Shown here: one piece after another, positions 44,853 to 52,348 of the stretch
Numbering within the stretch: the stretch's first letter is position 1
How the letters are laid out: the number at the start of each line of letters is the position of its first letter
Origin: an uncultured Flavobacteriales bacterium
GTDB lineage: Bacteria > Bacteroidota > Bacteroidia > Flavobacteriales_G > Salibacteraceae
Length of the DNA stretch: 64,000 nt
Assembly (NCBI GenBank): GCA_913057205.1
Contig: CAJXNO010000007.1
Location: forward strand, 1-64,000
Reading direction: 5' to 3'
Position numbers and translations under genes: made by a program
The notes under the pieces: generated by a model
Databases searched by the model: none
What the model saw: the letters and a program-made list of their open reading frames with translations, nothing else
Told to the model about the DNA's origin: nothing

Positions 44853-45983
44853 ATGAATAAACTGCTTTGTACTTGCTGTGCTGCACTGCTCTTGTGCGGT
44901 TGTTCATTCCATGCGGCAGGGCAATCGATCATTCGACGATACTTCGAATACATCCTGTTGGATACCACCTCGGCAGCGCAGCCCAAATTCATCGCCTATC
45001 CTACGGTGGCCTATGCACCGGAAACCAGTTTTGAGTTTGGCGTGAGCTCGGTTTTGGTCTATCGGGCTAAAAAAGACACCAATAACCGCTTGTCGGAGGT
45101 GTCCTCCTTTGCCTTTATCACCCTAGAGAACCAGTTTGGCGGCTACATCGACCATGCCTTGTACACCCATCGCGATCGGTTCTTTCTGCTCGGACAAATC
45201 AAATTCCAGAACTTCCCCCTCTCCTATTATGGTATCGGTCCAGAGGCTACTTCTAGCGTAAAAGCCACCATTGCGGCTACGGAATTCCGATTTAGAGAAA
45301 GGGCATTATTCAAGATCGTTCCTTCGCTTTACACAGGCCCGGAAGTGGATCTGGAGTTGATGCGCAACGTTCGCTTTGATCTTTCGGAGCCCGAAGGGTT
45401 CGAATTCCCTATGGGTAGCGGTGGTTTCACCGATCTTTCCTTGGGTTGGGGAGTGGTTTACGATAACCGGCACAATGTGCTGAACGTAAGGAAAGGCCTG
45501 TTCGCAGAGCTGGCCTGGCTGAGCAGTCAGCCCACATGGGGCAGCACCTTTTCTTTCCATTCCTTGTTCTCTGACCTCCGGGTCTACCGACCTATTGGAG
45601 AAAAGAACGTCTTGGCGTTTCAAGCCTACGGTCAGTTCACCGAAGGCACGGTACCCTTCAATCAATTGGCCCTCATGGGAGGCGAGCGCTTGATGCGAGG
45701 GTACTACCTAGGTAGGTACCGAGATAAGCAAATGATTGCAAGTCAAGCTGAGTTTCGCATGCTACCCCTCCCCTTTTCTAAGCGCTGGGGGCTATCTGCC
45801 TTTGCCGGACTCGGACAGGTTGCACCAGACCTGAATGGTTTTCGCATCGATCGGGTGCAGTGGTCAGCTGGTGTGGGTCCACGCTTCCTGCTTTTTCCGA
45901 AGAAGGACATCTATACCCGCTTTGATGTGGCCTTTACTTCAGAGGGCTATGGTTTATACTTCTTTATTGGGGAGGCGTTTTAA
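44853..45983 (+). CDS. BamA/TamA-type outer-membrane barrel protein
   Basis: A 376-residue protein with a signal peptide containing several cysteines (CTCCAALLLCGCSFHAAGQ) that ends AAGQ; the Cys at LLCGC could act as a lipobox but the aromatic-ended barrel argues for signal peptidase I. The body is an Omp85-like barrel without POTRA domains: AYPTVAYAPETSFEFGVSS, then GGERLMRGYYLGRYRDK, the loop-6 RGY signature, and a last strand ending with Phe. Function beyond 'surface antigen D15 domain' is unknown. It has its own promoter. Confidence 0.8.
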   Translation: MNKLLCTCCAALLLCGCSFHAAGQSIIRRYFEYILLDTTSAAQPKFIAYPTVAYAPETSFEFGVSSVLVYRAKKDTNNRLSEVSSFAFITLENQFGGYIDHALYTHRDRFFLLGQIKFQNFPLSYYGIGPEATSSVKATIAATEFRFRERALFKIVPSLYTGPEVDLELMRNVRFDLSEPEGFEFPMGSGGFTDLSLGWGVVYDNRHNVLNVRKGLFAELAWLSSQPTWGSTFSFHSLFSDLRVYRPIGEKNVLAFQAYGQFTEGTVPFNQLALMGGERLMRGYYLGRYRDKQMIASQAEFRMLPLPFSKRWGLSAFAGLGQVAPDLNGFRIDRVQWSAGVGPRFLLFPKKDIYTRFDVAFTSEGYGLYFFIGEAF

Positions 45984-46047
45984 TCTCCTGGTTTAATTCT
46001 CTGTACTGACCGATATGGTGATCTGCCCCTATGATCCCACTGTAAAG

Positions 46048-46065
46048 TGTAGAATACGCTCTACA
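46048..46065. repeat. Inverted repeat TGTAGA-N6-TCTACA
   Basis: A perfect 6-base inverted repeat about 90 bases before the acidic secreted protein gene. It may be an operator or a chance palindrome; no protein can be assigned. Confidence 0.25.
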
Positions 46066-46154
46066 TTAAAGCACAGATTTCCTCAACATTTACCCTAAAC
46101 CCTGCCAAAACAGGGAAATAATAGCTGGAATGAAGTTTTCACTACTTAAGGCAA

Positions 46155-46577
46155 ATGAAAACAACCATGAAAACACAAGTGAATACATTGATATCCATCA
46201 GAAAAGCAGTATTACTCATGACCACCGCCTTCCTTTTGGTGGCAAGTCCAAGTTTCGCACAAAGCGATGATGATGGAATTGACTGGGAACTACAACGAGA
46301 AGAAGTTGAAGAATCCCTTCACCATTTACAAGATGACGTAGATGATTCCATGGATGAGCTTAAAGATGGTTTAGGCATGAATGAACCAAAGGCTCAAGAA
46401 GCGTTGGAAGAGATCGAGACCGAATTTGAAAAATTAGGTCACGACATTGATGTAGCGCTGGAAAGATCCCAGAATGCGACAGAAGATACGTGGAGTGATG
46501 TCAATGAAGACCTCTCAAACACCATTGATAAGCTTGAGATGAAGGCGAAACAACTAGAAGAAGACATGAAAAGCTAA
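46155..46577 (+). CDS. Small secreted acidic helical protein, unknown
   Basis: A 140-residue protein with signal peptide (VASPSFAQ) followed by about 100 residues almost entirely helical and acidic (heptad-like LHHLQDDVDDSMDELKD, LEEIETEFEKLGHDIDVAL). It is likely a periplasmic coiled-coil protein. No family is recognised. The ATG at 46155 is followed by a second ATG at residue 5. A strong terminator lies directly downstream. Confidence 0.65.
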   Translation: MKTTMKTQVNTLISIRKAVLLMTTAFLLVASPSFAQSDDDGIDWELQREEVEESLHHLQDDVDDSMDELKDGLGMNEPKAQEALEEIETEFEKLGHDIDVALERSQNATEDTWSDVNEDLSNTIDKLEMKAKQLEEDMKS

Positions 46578-46602
46578 TTTAGTGCCTAGAACCATAGCGT
46601 AC

Positions 46603-46635
46603 ATCCCCGATCCATAGTGGTTCGGGGATTTTTTT
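46603..46635 (+). terminator. Terminator after the acidic secreted protein gene
   Basis: ATCCCCGA (46603-46610) pairs with TCGGGGAT (46622-46629) around an 11-base loop, followed by six T residues. Confidence 0.88.
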
Positions 46636-46769
46636 GTCTGCCGCACTCTGTTGAACCCTCTCTTCTCTGCTTCTGGATAACATGAAGGTTGCTCGCTGTG
46701 GGTCGAAGATATGTTGATCAGAACCCTTCGGAGACTTTTACGTTTGATGATGTAAGTATTTTCAACGCC

Positions 46770-48008
46770 ATGACCGAATCACCCAAAACCTACATCATCG
46801 GAGCCGGAGTAAGCGGATTGATTGCCGCATACGAGCTCGAACGCAACGGCTTTCAACCCACTATTCTTGAACGTTCTGATTCGGTTGGTGGTCGCGTTAA
46901 AACCTTGGAGGAAAAAGGCCTGCATTTGGATGTTGGGTTTCAAGTTTTACTCAGCGCCTATCCTTTGGCCCAGCATTACCTCGACATGGAGTCCCTTGAT
47001 CTGCGAAAGTTGGCGTCAGGGGCGATGATCTATGCAAATGGCAAACGCTATCGCATCGGCGATCCCCTGCGGAATGCTTCCGTGCTCTTCCCTACCCTCT
47101 TTGCAGACATCGGTTCAATCAGCGATAAGTTTAAGATCTTGAAGCTGAACAACAAGTTGAAGCAGAAGTCCATTGAAGCCATATTTGATAACCCCGAACA
47201 ATCTACCTTGGAATACCTAAAGGACTTTGGATTTTCAGACAAAATCATCGGACGCTTTTTCAGGCCCTTCTTTGCAGGCATCTTCTTGGAACCAGACCTG
47301 CGCACTTCTAGCCGAATGTTTGAGTTTGTTTACAAGATGTTTGGAGAGGGCTATGCTACGATTCCATCCAAGGGCATAGGCGCTATCAGTGAGCAACTCA
47401 AAAGCAAGCTGTCGCACACCACGTTTGAATTCAATACGGAAGTCAAAGAAGTGAACAGTGCCAAGTTGGTGTTGTCGTCTGGTGAAGAGCGACTTCATGA
47501 AGGCGTGATCATCACCGGAAATGCTTCCTCCCTCCTGCCCAACATGAAGGATCAAGAGGTGCAGTGGAAGCATTGTATCTGCGTCTACTTTGAAGTAGAT
47601 GGCACCAACATCCCAGCAGCAACCATTGCACTCATTGCAGACCCGAATAAACGCTCTAATAACCTGTACGCTTTTACAGACGCACAGAGCGGAAAGACCA
47701 TCCTTTCGGTTACCTGTCTTCATACGCATGGTATCACTGACCAAGAGCTCATCAATCAGGTGACTGATGAAGTGAAGCAATACACGGAATGCGGTCAAGC
47801 ACGGTATATCCACCACTACCACATCGATCAGGCACTACCGGATATTGAACACCTCAGGATGACCACCCAGCCCAGTGAAAGTAAAGTCATGGACAAGGTG
47901 TACCTCGCCGGCGATTACCTTTTCAATGGCTCCTTGAATGCGGCCATGGAATCTGGTCGCTTAGCAGCGATGGCGGTGGTGCAGTCCAAATCTGCCTTAC
48001 CTCAATAA
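46770..48008 (+). CDS. FAD-dependent oxidoreductase of the amine-oxidase/protoporphyrinogen-oxidase type
   Basis: A 412-residue flavoprotein. The N-terminal dinucleotide fold is YIIGAGVSGLIAAYELERNG, with the characteristic LERSDSVGGRVKTLEEKGLHLDVGFQVLL that follows it in this family. Near the end VYLAGDYLFNGSLNAAMESGRLAA closes the FAD site. Similar proteins in Bacteroidota are annotated only as NAD(P)/FAD-dependent oxidoreductases; the substrate is unknown. The ATG at 46770 gives the normal N-terminus; a longer frame upstream has no family support. Confidence 0.87.
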   Translation: MTESPKTYIIGAGVSGLIAAYELERNGFQPTILERSDSVGGRVKTLEEKGLHLDVGFQVLLSAYPLAQHYLDMESLDLRKLASGAMIYANGKRYRIGDPLRNASVLFPTLFADIGSISDKFKILKLNNKLKQKSIEAIFDNPEQSTLEYLKDFGFSDKIIGRFFRPFFAGIFLEPDLRTSSRMFEFVYKMFGEGYATIPSKGIGAISEQLKSKLSHTTFEFNTEVKEVNSAKLVLSSGEERLHEGVIITGNASSLLPNMKDQEVQWKHCICVYFEVDGTNIPAATIALIADPNKRSNNLYAFTDAQSGKTILSVTCLHTHGITDQELINQVTDEVKQYTECGQARYIHHYHIDQALPDIEHLRMTTQPSESKVMDKVYLAGDYLFNGSLNAAMESGRLAAMAVVQSKSALPQ

Positions 48009-48203
48009 CCTGCCTTTTCACATACCTCAAAGCTGCCAGCACTTCTCCTTGCAATCTTATCCTTTGCGTCGTATCTTTCCACACACCAATTGAAGATTGG
48101 GTGAACGGATCGAGGAATCAATGAATTAACTTGGAATATGACACGGCACTTGGGCAATAGCTTCTGCTGCCTTCCGTTTGCTTGTATCCACTAATGACAT
48201 GCT

Positions 48204-48815
48204 ATGAAGAAGGACGTGCTCGTTTTTCTGCTCTCTACCCCCTTTTTGCTGAATGCACAGGAATCTACAAAGATCCAAGAGATCGGCGGAACCACCCGAA
48301 GCTTATCCAATTTTGGGGTCACCTACCGGATCGGTAATACCCATGCGGTGTGGCGGTTTGATGGATTAGGCATAAACCTAGGAACCAATACAAGAAGAAC
48401 TGACTATGTCAATCAAAGCTTCGGTGCGGGATTGTCAATCGGAAGAGAATGGCGCAGGCCTTTAGGTGATCGTTTTGAGTTACGATCAGGTTTTGACCTT
48501 GGCTTTGCTTATAGTTTCTTTAATCTTGAACAAGGTTCAATCATTCAAGATAGTGAATACGCGCAGAAGACTATTGAATACCGTCCCAATTTCAATGGTG
48601 TTTTTGGGTTCAACTTCTTGTTCTATGAGCAGTTGGTCCTTGGTTTTGAGGTCCAGCCTTCCGTATCCTACGGTATAATTCGTAGAACTGAGTATAATCG
48701 AAGCTTTGATCAAGAATCAATTACAACAAGTAATAGAGAGGCCATTTCCATTGGTGTAAAAACCAATAGTGTTCTCTTGTCTTTGAGTTACAGATTCAAT
48801 CGATCGAAAGATTAA
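48204..48815 (+). CDS. Outer-membrane beta-barrel protein, first of a tandem pair
   Basis: A 203-residue protein with a signal peptide (LLNAQ) and a short barrel: KIQEIGGTTRSLSNFGVTYRIGN, SIGREWRRPLGDRFELRSGFDLGF, NGVFGFNFLF, LVLGFEVQPSVSYG, and a last strand LLSLSYRFNRSKD. The neighbouring gene at 48861 is clearly a duplicate. Function is unknown. Confidence 0.72.
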   Translation: MKKDVLVFLLSTPFLLNAQESTKIQEIGGTTRSLSNFGVTYRIGNTHAVWRFDGLGINLGTNTRRTDYVNQSFGAGLSIGREWRRPLGDRFELRSGFDLGFAYSFFNLEQGSIIQDSEYAQKTIEYRPNFNGVFGFNFLFYEQLVLGFEVQPSVSYGIIRRTEYNRSFDQESITTSNREAISIGVKTNSVLLSLSYRFNRSKD

Positions 48816-48860
48816 AATGGCCAGCGTATTCATCTCCCTGCATACAAAACATCAAGTGCC

Positions 48861-49478
48861 ATGAGAAAGATCTTCACGCTATCCCTCATCATTTTTATGC
48901 CGTTTCTGCTCATTGCCCAGGAAAATGGCAAAATACAAGAGCTCGGACTCACAACAAATAACCTTTCAAGTGTTGGGCTGAGTTACCGTATTGGCAACAA
49001 CAATGCCCTATGGCGATTCAACACCAGCGCGAATAACCTGTCCATTATGATAGAAGATAATGAAGCAACAAGTTGGAGGGATCATCTGAACATATCTGCT
49101 TCTATAGGTAGGGAATGGAGAAAACCGATAGGCAACATGTTTGAGTTGCGATCTGGGGTTGATCTTGGTTTTGGGTATGCAAATGATCAATTGGCCTATT
49201 ACTTTGATACGAGGTCGTTAGAGGGAAAGAATTATACGTTGATCTCAAGTATAAACGGTGTTTTTGGCTTCAATTTTATCTTGGGGAAAGCGATAGTCTT
49301 GGGCTTTGAGGTACAGCCAATTGTGTCCTACAGCTTTGGTTTAGGAGATCAAAGTACCGTAAGCCTTGGATCAAGTGAATTCACCATTAATGAGAAAGAA
49401 CGGTCATTCAATTTCGACTTATCCACAAGCAGCGCGCTTTTTTCGTTGGCCTATCGTTTCAGTCGGTCGAAGGACTAG
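48861..49478 (+). CDS. Outer-membrane beta-barrel protein, second of a tandem pair
   Basis: A 205-residue duplicate of the gene 45 bases upstream: KIQELGLTTNNLSSVGLSYRIGN, SIGREWRKPIGNMFELRSGVDLGFGY, INGVFGFNFIL, IVLGFEVQPIVSYS and LFSLAYRFSRSKD align almost without gaps. The variable stretches lie between strands, as expected for exposed loops. No domain name is known. Confidence 0.72.
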   Translation: MRKIFTLSLIIFMPFLLIAQENGKIQELGLTTNNLSSVGLSYRIGNNNALWRFNTSANNLSIMIEDNEATSWRDHLNISASIGREWRKPIGNMFELRSGVDLGFGYANDQLAYYFDTRSLEGKNYTLISSINGVFGFNFILGKAIVLGFEVQPIVSYSFGLGDQSTVSLGSSEFTINEKERSFNFDLSTSSALFSLAYRFSRSKD

Positions 49479-49538
49479 CATCATTCCAAACACAAAGGTG
49501 TACCTAGCGCATCTTTTATTGATGGATGATATTGGAGA

Positions 49539-50777
49539 TTATCTAAACAGAATCGAACTGTCCCCAAAGCTGAGGAAGCGGAAATCGTTCTTCATCGCGT
49601 AGTCATACACCTTACGCCAGTCATTCCCAATGAAGGCGGAGACCAACAGCAACAGGGTGCTTTCTGGCTGATGGAAGTTGGTGATGAGCGCGTCCGCTAA
49701 GCGAATCTTATACCCCGGCGCGATCAGGAGTTGTGTACTACCACTCAAGTAGCTGCGTTGGTGAGCCGTCATCCAATCCAGTACGGCTTGCAGTGCCTGT
49801 TGAGCTTCAACGCTGGAAGTGTCTAGTTCGTACGGCTCCCACTGGCCTACAAAGAGTTCTTTCATGGCATGCCCTTCCAGCAGCTTCACACCGAACCAAA
49901 AGATGCTCTCAATGGTGCGTAAAGAGGTAGTGCCAACGGCTATAATCCGATTCTCCTCTTGGGAATTCAGCATTTGCTCTATGGCATTGCGGGAAACGTG
50001 GATCCGCTCCTGGTGCATTTCATGGTCTTGCATGGTAGCCGACTTCACCGGTTTGAAGGTTCCTGCGCCAACGTGCAAGCTCACAAACACCGATTGGACC
50101 TGTTGTGCACGCAATTGATCCAGTACCTGTTGGGTGAAGTGGAGTCCGGCCGTGGGAGCTGCAACCGAGCCATCAGCTTGTGCATAAACGGTTTGGTAGC
50201 GTTCTTCGTCTTCTGCCTCTGTATCTCTATTGAGGTAAGGCGGCAGCGGAAGGATCCCCACATCATCCATCACCTCAGCAAATGTTTTGTGGTTATCCCA
50301 GGTGAACCGTACTTGATACGCATCGGTTTCCTTAGCGAGGAGTTCTACACTCAGCCTATAATCGCCATTTGGTGAAGGGATGACCCTTGTCAAGCGCTCG
50401 TTCAGCTTCCACCGCTTTGCATTCCCTACCATTGCTTTCCAAACAACCGATTCGGTTTGAGCGAAGGCTTCATTCACCTCTACCGGTTGCAATGGTTCCA
50501 AACAAAGAATCTCGATCTGCGCTCCCGTACTCCGATGAAAGAACATCCGCGCGTGAATGACCTTTGTGTCGTTGAAAATAAGCGCATCTCCAGGCTCCAA
50601 AACTTGAGGAAGCTCCTTGAACACCTTGTGATCGATGGTTCCGCTTCGATAGACCAACAGCTTGCTCTTATCCCGTTCCTTTAAAGGGTACTGAGCTATC
50701 CGCTCATCCGGCAGCACATAGGTAAAGTCACGGATGGATAAGGATGATGGATGTGTTGATCGTTCGTTTTCGCTCAT
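49539..50777 (-). CDS. queA: S-adenosylmethionine:tRNA ribosyltransferase-isomerase QueA
   Basis: A 412-residue enzyme that adds the ribosyl moiety of SAM to preQ1-tRNA, giving epoxyqueuosine. Visible: DFTYVLPDERIAQYPLKERDKSKLLVY, GDALIFNDTKVIHARM, ILPLPPYLNR, YQTVYAQADGSVAAPTAGLHFT, VSLHVGAGTFKPV, and LITNFHQPESTLLLLVSAFIG. Length is somewhat above the usual 350-360, with insertions around 105-130. It stands alone, with no other queuosine gene next to it. Confidence 0.94.
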   Translation of the reverse strand: MSENERSTHPSSLSIRDFTYVLPDERIAQYPLKERDKSKLLVYRSGTIDHKVFKELPQVLEPGDALIFNDTKVIHARMFFHRSTGAQIEILCLEPLQPVEVNEAFAQTESVVWKAMVGNAKRWKLNERLTRVIPSPNGDYRLSVELLAKETDAYQVRFTWDNHKTFAEVMDDVGILPLPPYLNRDTEAEDEERYQTVYAQADGSVAAPTAGLHFTQQVLDQLRAQQVQSVFVSLHVGAGTFKPVKSATMQDHEMHQERIHVSRNAIEQMLNSQEENRIIAVGTTSLRTIESIFWFGVKLLEGHAMKELFVGQWEPYELDTSSVEAQQALQAVLDWMTAHQRSYLSGSTQLLIAPGYKIRLADALITNFHQPESTLLLLVSAFIGNDWRKVYDYAMKNDFRFLSFGDSSILFR

Positions 50778-50924
50778 AACACTCTTCGTTGAAAAGTATG
50801 AGCGACAAATCTATGAAGCTATGTGTTCCGTGTGCATGATGGAGAAGCGATCTAAGAGATAGGTTCATGCATGAAATACTTGCTTCCGTTCCTTAAATTC
50901 AAAACGTTCAAATGCTTGAAAACC

Positions 50925-51173
50925 ATGTCGGAAAAACCATTAAAAGAGCTTACACCCGAAGAGTTGAATGAAGAGATCAAGCAGATGCGGCGCAATGAAA
51001 TCTTTCATGCATTCAGCATAGGTCTGATGGGAGGCGTAATCATCTACAGCGTGATTCAGAACACGTGGGTATTGGTGACGCTGACACCCTTATTCTTTAT
51101 CTATAAACTTATAAGACAGAGTGATAGATATAAAGAGTTGAAGCAATTGATAAAGGATAGAAACGCTTTCTAA
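50925..51173 (+). CDS. Small membrane protein, unknown
   Basis: An 82-residue protein: a charged start (MSEKPLKELTPEELNEEIKQMRRNE), two short spans (about 29-47 and 49-62) and a charged end (DRYKELKQLIKDRNAF). Similar small proteins are common in Bacteroidota without known function. The ATG at 50925 is preferred to an upstream one at 50871 because the longer N-terminus is unlike relatives. Its stop overlaps the next ATG by one base (TAATG). Confidence 0.65.
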   Translation: MSEKPLKELTPEELNEEIKQMRRNEIFHAFSIGLMGGVIIYSVIQNTWVLVTLTPLFFIYKLIRQSDRYKELKQLIKDRNAF

Positions 51174-51721
51174 TGCCCGCAGGTTTCACCCCATATTTGA
51201 CAACTGAGCGACTTGTGCTTCGTCCAATTGAGCTTCAAGATCGAGCCACGGTCTTCGCTTATCGGTCAGATAAAAGAACCAATCGATATCAGGGTTTCGT
51301 TCCTGAGCGTATCGAGCAGGTTGAGGATTTCATACATCGCCAACCCGATTCCTGGAATGTGCCGGATAGCTGGTTTCAGTTGGTGATCATCGAAAATTCA
51401 ACGGAGTCGCTGATCGGCGATATTGGGGTTCATTTCCTAGAAGACGAAAGGCAGTGTGAGATTGGAATCACCTTGCAAGCTGAATCCCATAGAAATGGTT
51501 ATGCGAAAGAGGCCTTGAGTGCGTTGTTCGATCATCTGTTCAGCGACCTGAAGAAGCATCGGATCACGGCATCGGTGGATCCACGGAATATTTCATGCAT
51601 CAGCATGCTCGAAGGACTTGGTTTTCGCAAAGAAGCGCATTTCAGAGAGGCCGTCTTTTTTAAAGGAGAATGGGTGGATGATTTTGTTTATGGATTGTTG
51701 GATCACGAGTGGAAAAAGTGA
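51173..51721 (+). CDS. GNAT-family N-acetyltransferase (RimJ/RimL-like)
   Basis: A 182-residue acetyl-CoA-dependent acetyltransferase. Pattern: LTTERLVLRPIELQDRATVFAYRSD at the start, IGDIGVHFLED, EIGITLQAESHRNGYAKEALSALFDHLF (acetyl-CoA loop with the R/Q-x-x-G-x-A turn, here RNGYA), and ASVDPRNISCISMLEGLGFRKEAHFREAVFFKGEWVDDFVYGLL. The substrate is unknown; ribosomal protein, antibiotic or metabolite are all possible in this family. Starts on the preceding stop, so coupled. Confidence 0.88.
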   Translation: MPAGFTPYLTTERLVLRPIELQDRATVFAYRSDKRTNRYQGFVPERIEQVEDFIHRQPDSWNVPDSWFQLVIIENSTESLIGDIGVHFLEDERQCEIGITLQAESHRNGYAKEALSALFDHLFSDLKKHRITASVDPRNISCISMLEGLGFRKEAHFREAVFFKGEWVDDFVYGLLDHEWKK

Positions 51722-51726
51722 ATTTC

Positions 51727-51774
51727 GCGTAAAGGCGTAAAGGCGTAAAGGCGTAAAGGCGTAAAGGCGTAAAG
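51727..51774. repeat. Tandem repeat GCGTAAAG x6
   Basis: Six exact copies of the 8-base unit GCGTAAAG end to end (51727-51774), followed by the variant ACGCAGAG. It fills most of the 113-base gap between the GNAT and DUF1801 genes. Slippage-prone simple repeat; no function is evident. Confidence 0.95.
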
Positions 51775-51834
51775 ACGCAGAGACCCTGATTCACAGAACC
51801 GCAAAGCGACAATATTAAGCAGAATCAAAACATT

Positions 51835-52263
51835 ATGGCGGGATTATCAACTTACCCTACCGATCAAGACATCAAAACGCACATCAATTCGATAGAACAA
51901 GCTTCTAAACGCGAGGATGCGCGAACCCTATGGAAGCTCTTTCAGGCAGTAACCCATGACCCAGGTAGAACATGGGGTAATGAGAAGAACCCAGCTTTCA
52001 TCATTGGCTTTGGAGCATATACGTACCAACGAAAAGGCAGCAAGGATGAATACCAATGGTTTAAGTTGGGGTTTGCCCCACGGAAGTCTCAGTTGACCTT
52101 GTATCTGATGTGCGACGTAAGCAGAGATGAGGCGCTTCTCTCAGAAATCGGGAAGTGTAAATGGGGAAAAGGCTGTTTATACATCAACAAACTTGCGGAT
52201 ATCGATCTGGGTAAATTGAAAATGCTCATCAAGCAAACTTGGGAACGGAATCAGAACCTTTAG
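51835..52263 (+). CDS. DUF1801 family protein
   Basis: A 142-residue soluble protein with the DUF1801 layout: REDARTLWKLFQAVT, PAFIIGFGAYTYQRKGSKDEYQWFKLGFAPRKSQLTLYL and GKCKWGKGCLYINKLADIDLGKLKMLI. The fold is also seen in the YdhG/iron-chaperone-like proteins, but no function is established. ATG at 51835. Confidence 0.85.
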   Translation: MAGLSTYPTDQDIKTHINSIEQASKREDARTLWKLFQAVTHDPGRTWGNEKNPAFIIGFGAYTYQRKGSKDEYQWFKLGFAPRKSQLTLYLMCDVSRDEALLSEIGKCKWGKGCLYINKLADIDLGKLKMLIKQTWERNQNL

Positions 52264-52319
52264 CATCCATCTTGTAGATGGATTGATAGCCTTTCACCTT
52301 CATAGCTGATGCAGGATGA

Positions 52320-52327
52320 TACATTTG
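52320..52327 (+). promoter_or_regulatory. -7 box that fixes the start of the PLP enzyme gene
   Basis: TACATTTG (52320-52327) is an exact match. It would start transcription at about 52334, so the first ATG (52316) could not be translated from it; the ATG at 52349 is the better start. Confidence 0.5.
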
Positions 52328-52348
52328 CAGCTCACGCAATCGTTATTC

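Noticed and set aside
46048-46065. Operator for the acidic secreted protein gene
   Set aside because: The inverted repeat is perfect but only 6+6 bases and no regulator gene is near; listed only as a low-confidence repeat.
51727-51774. Possible CRISPR-type repeat array
   Set aside because: The unit is 8 bases with no spacers, so it is a simple tandem repeat.
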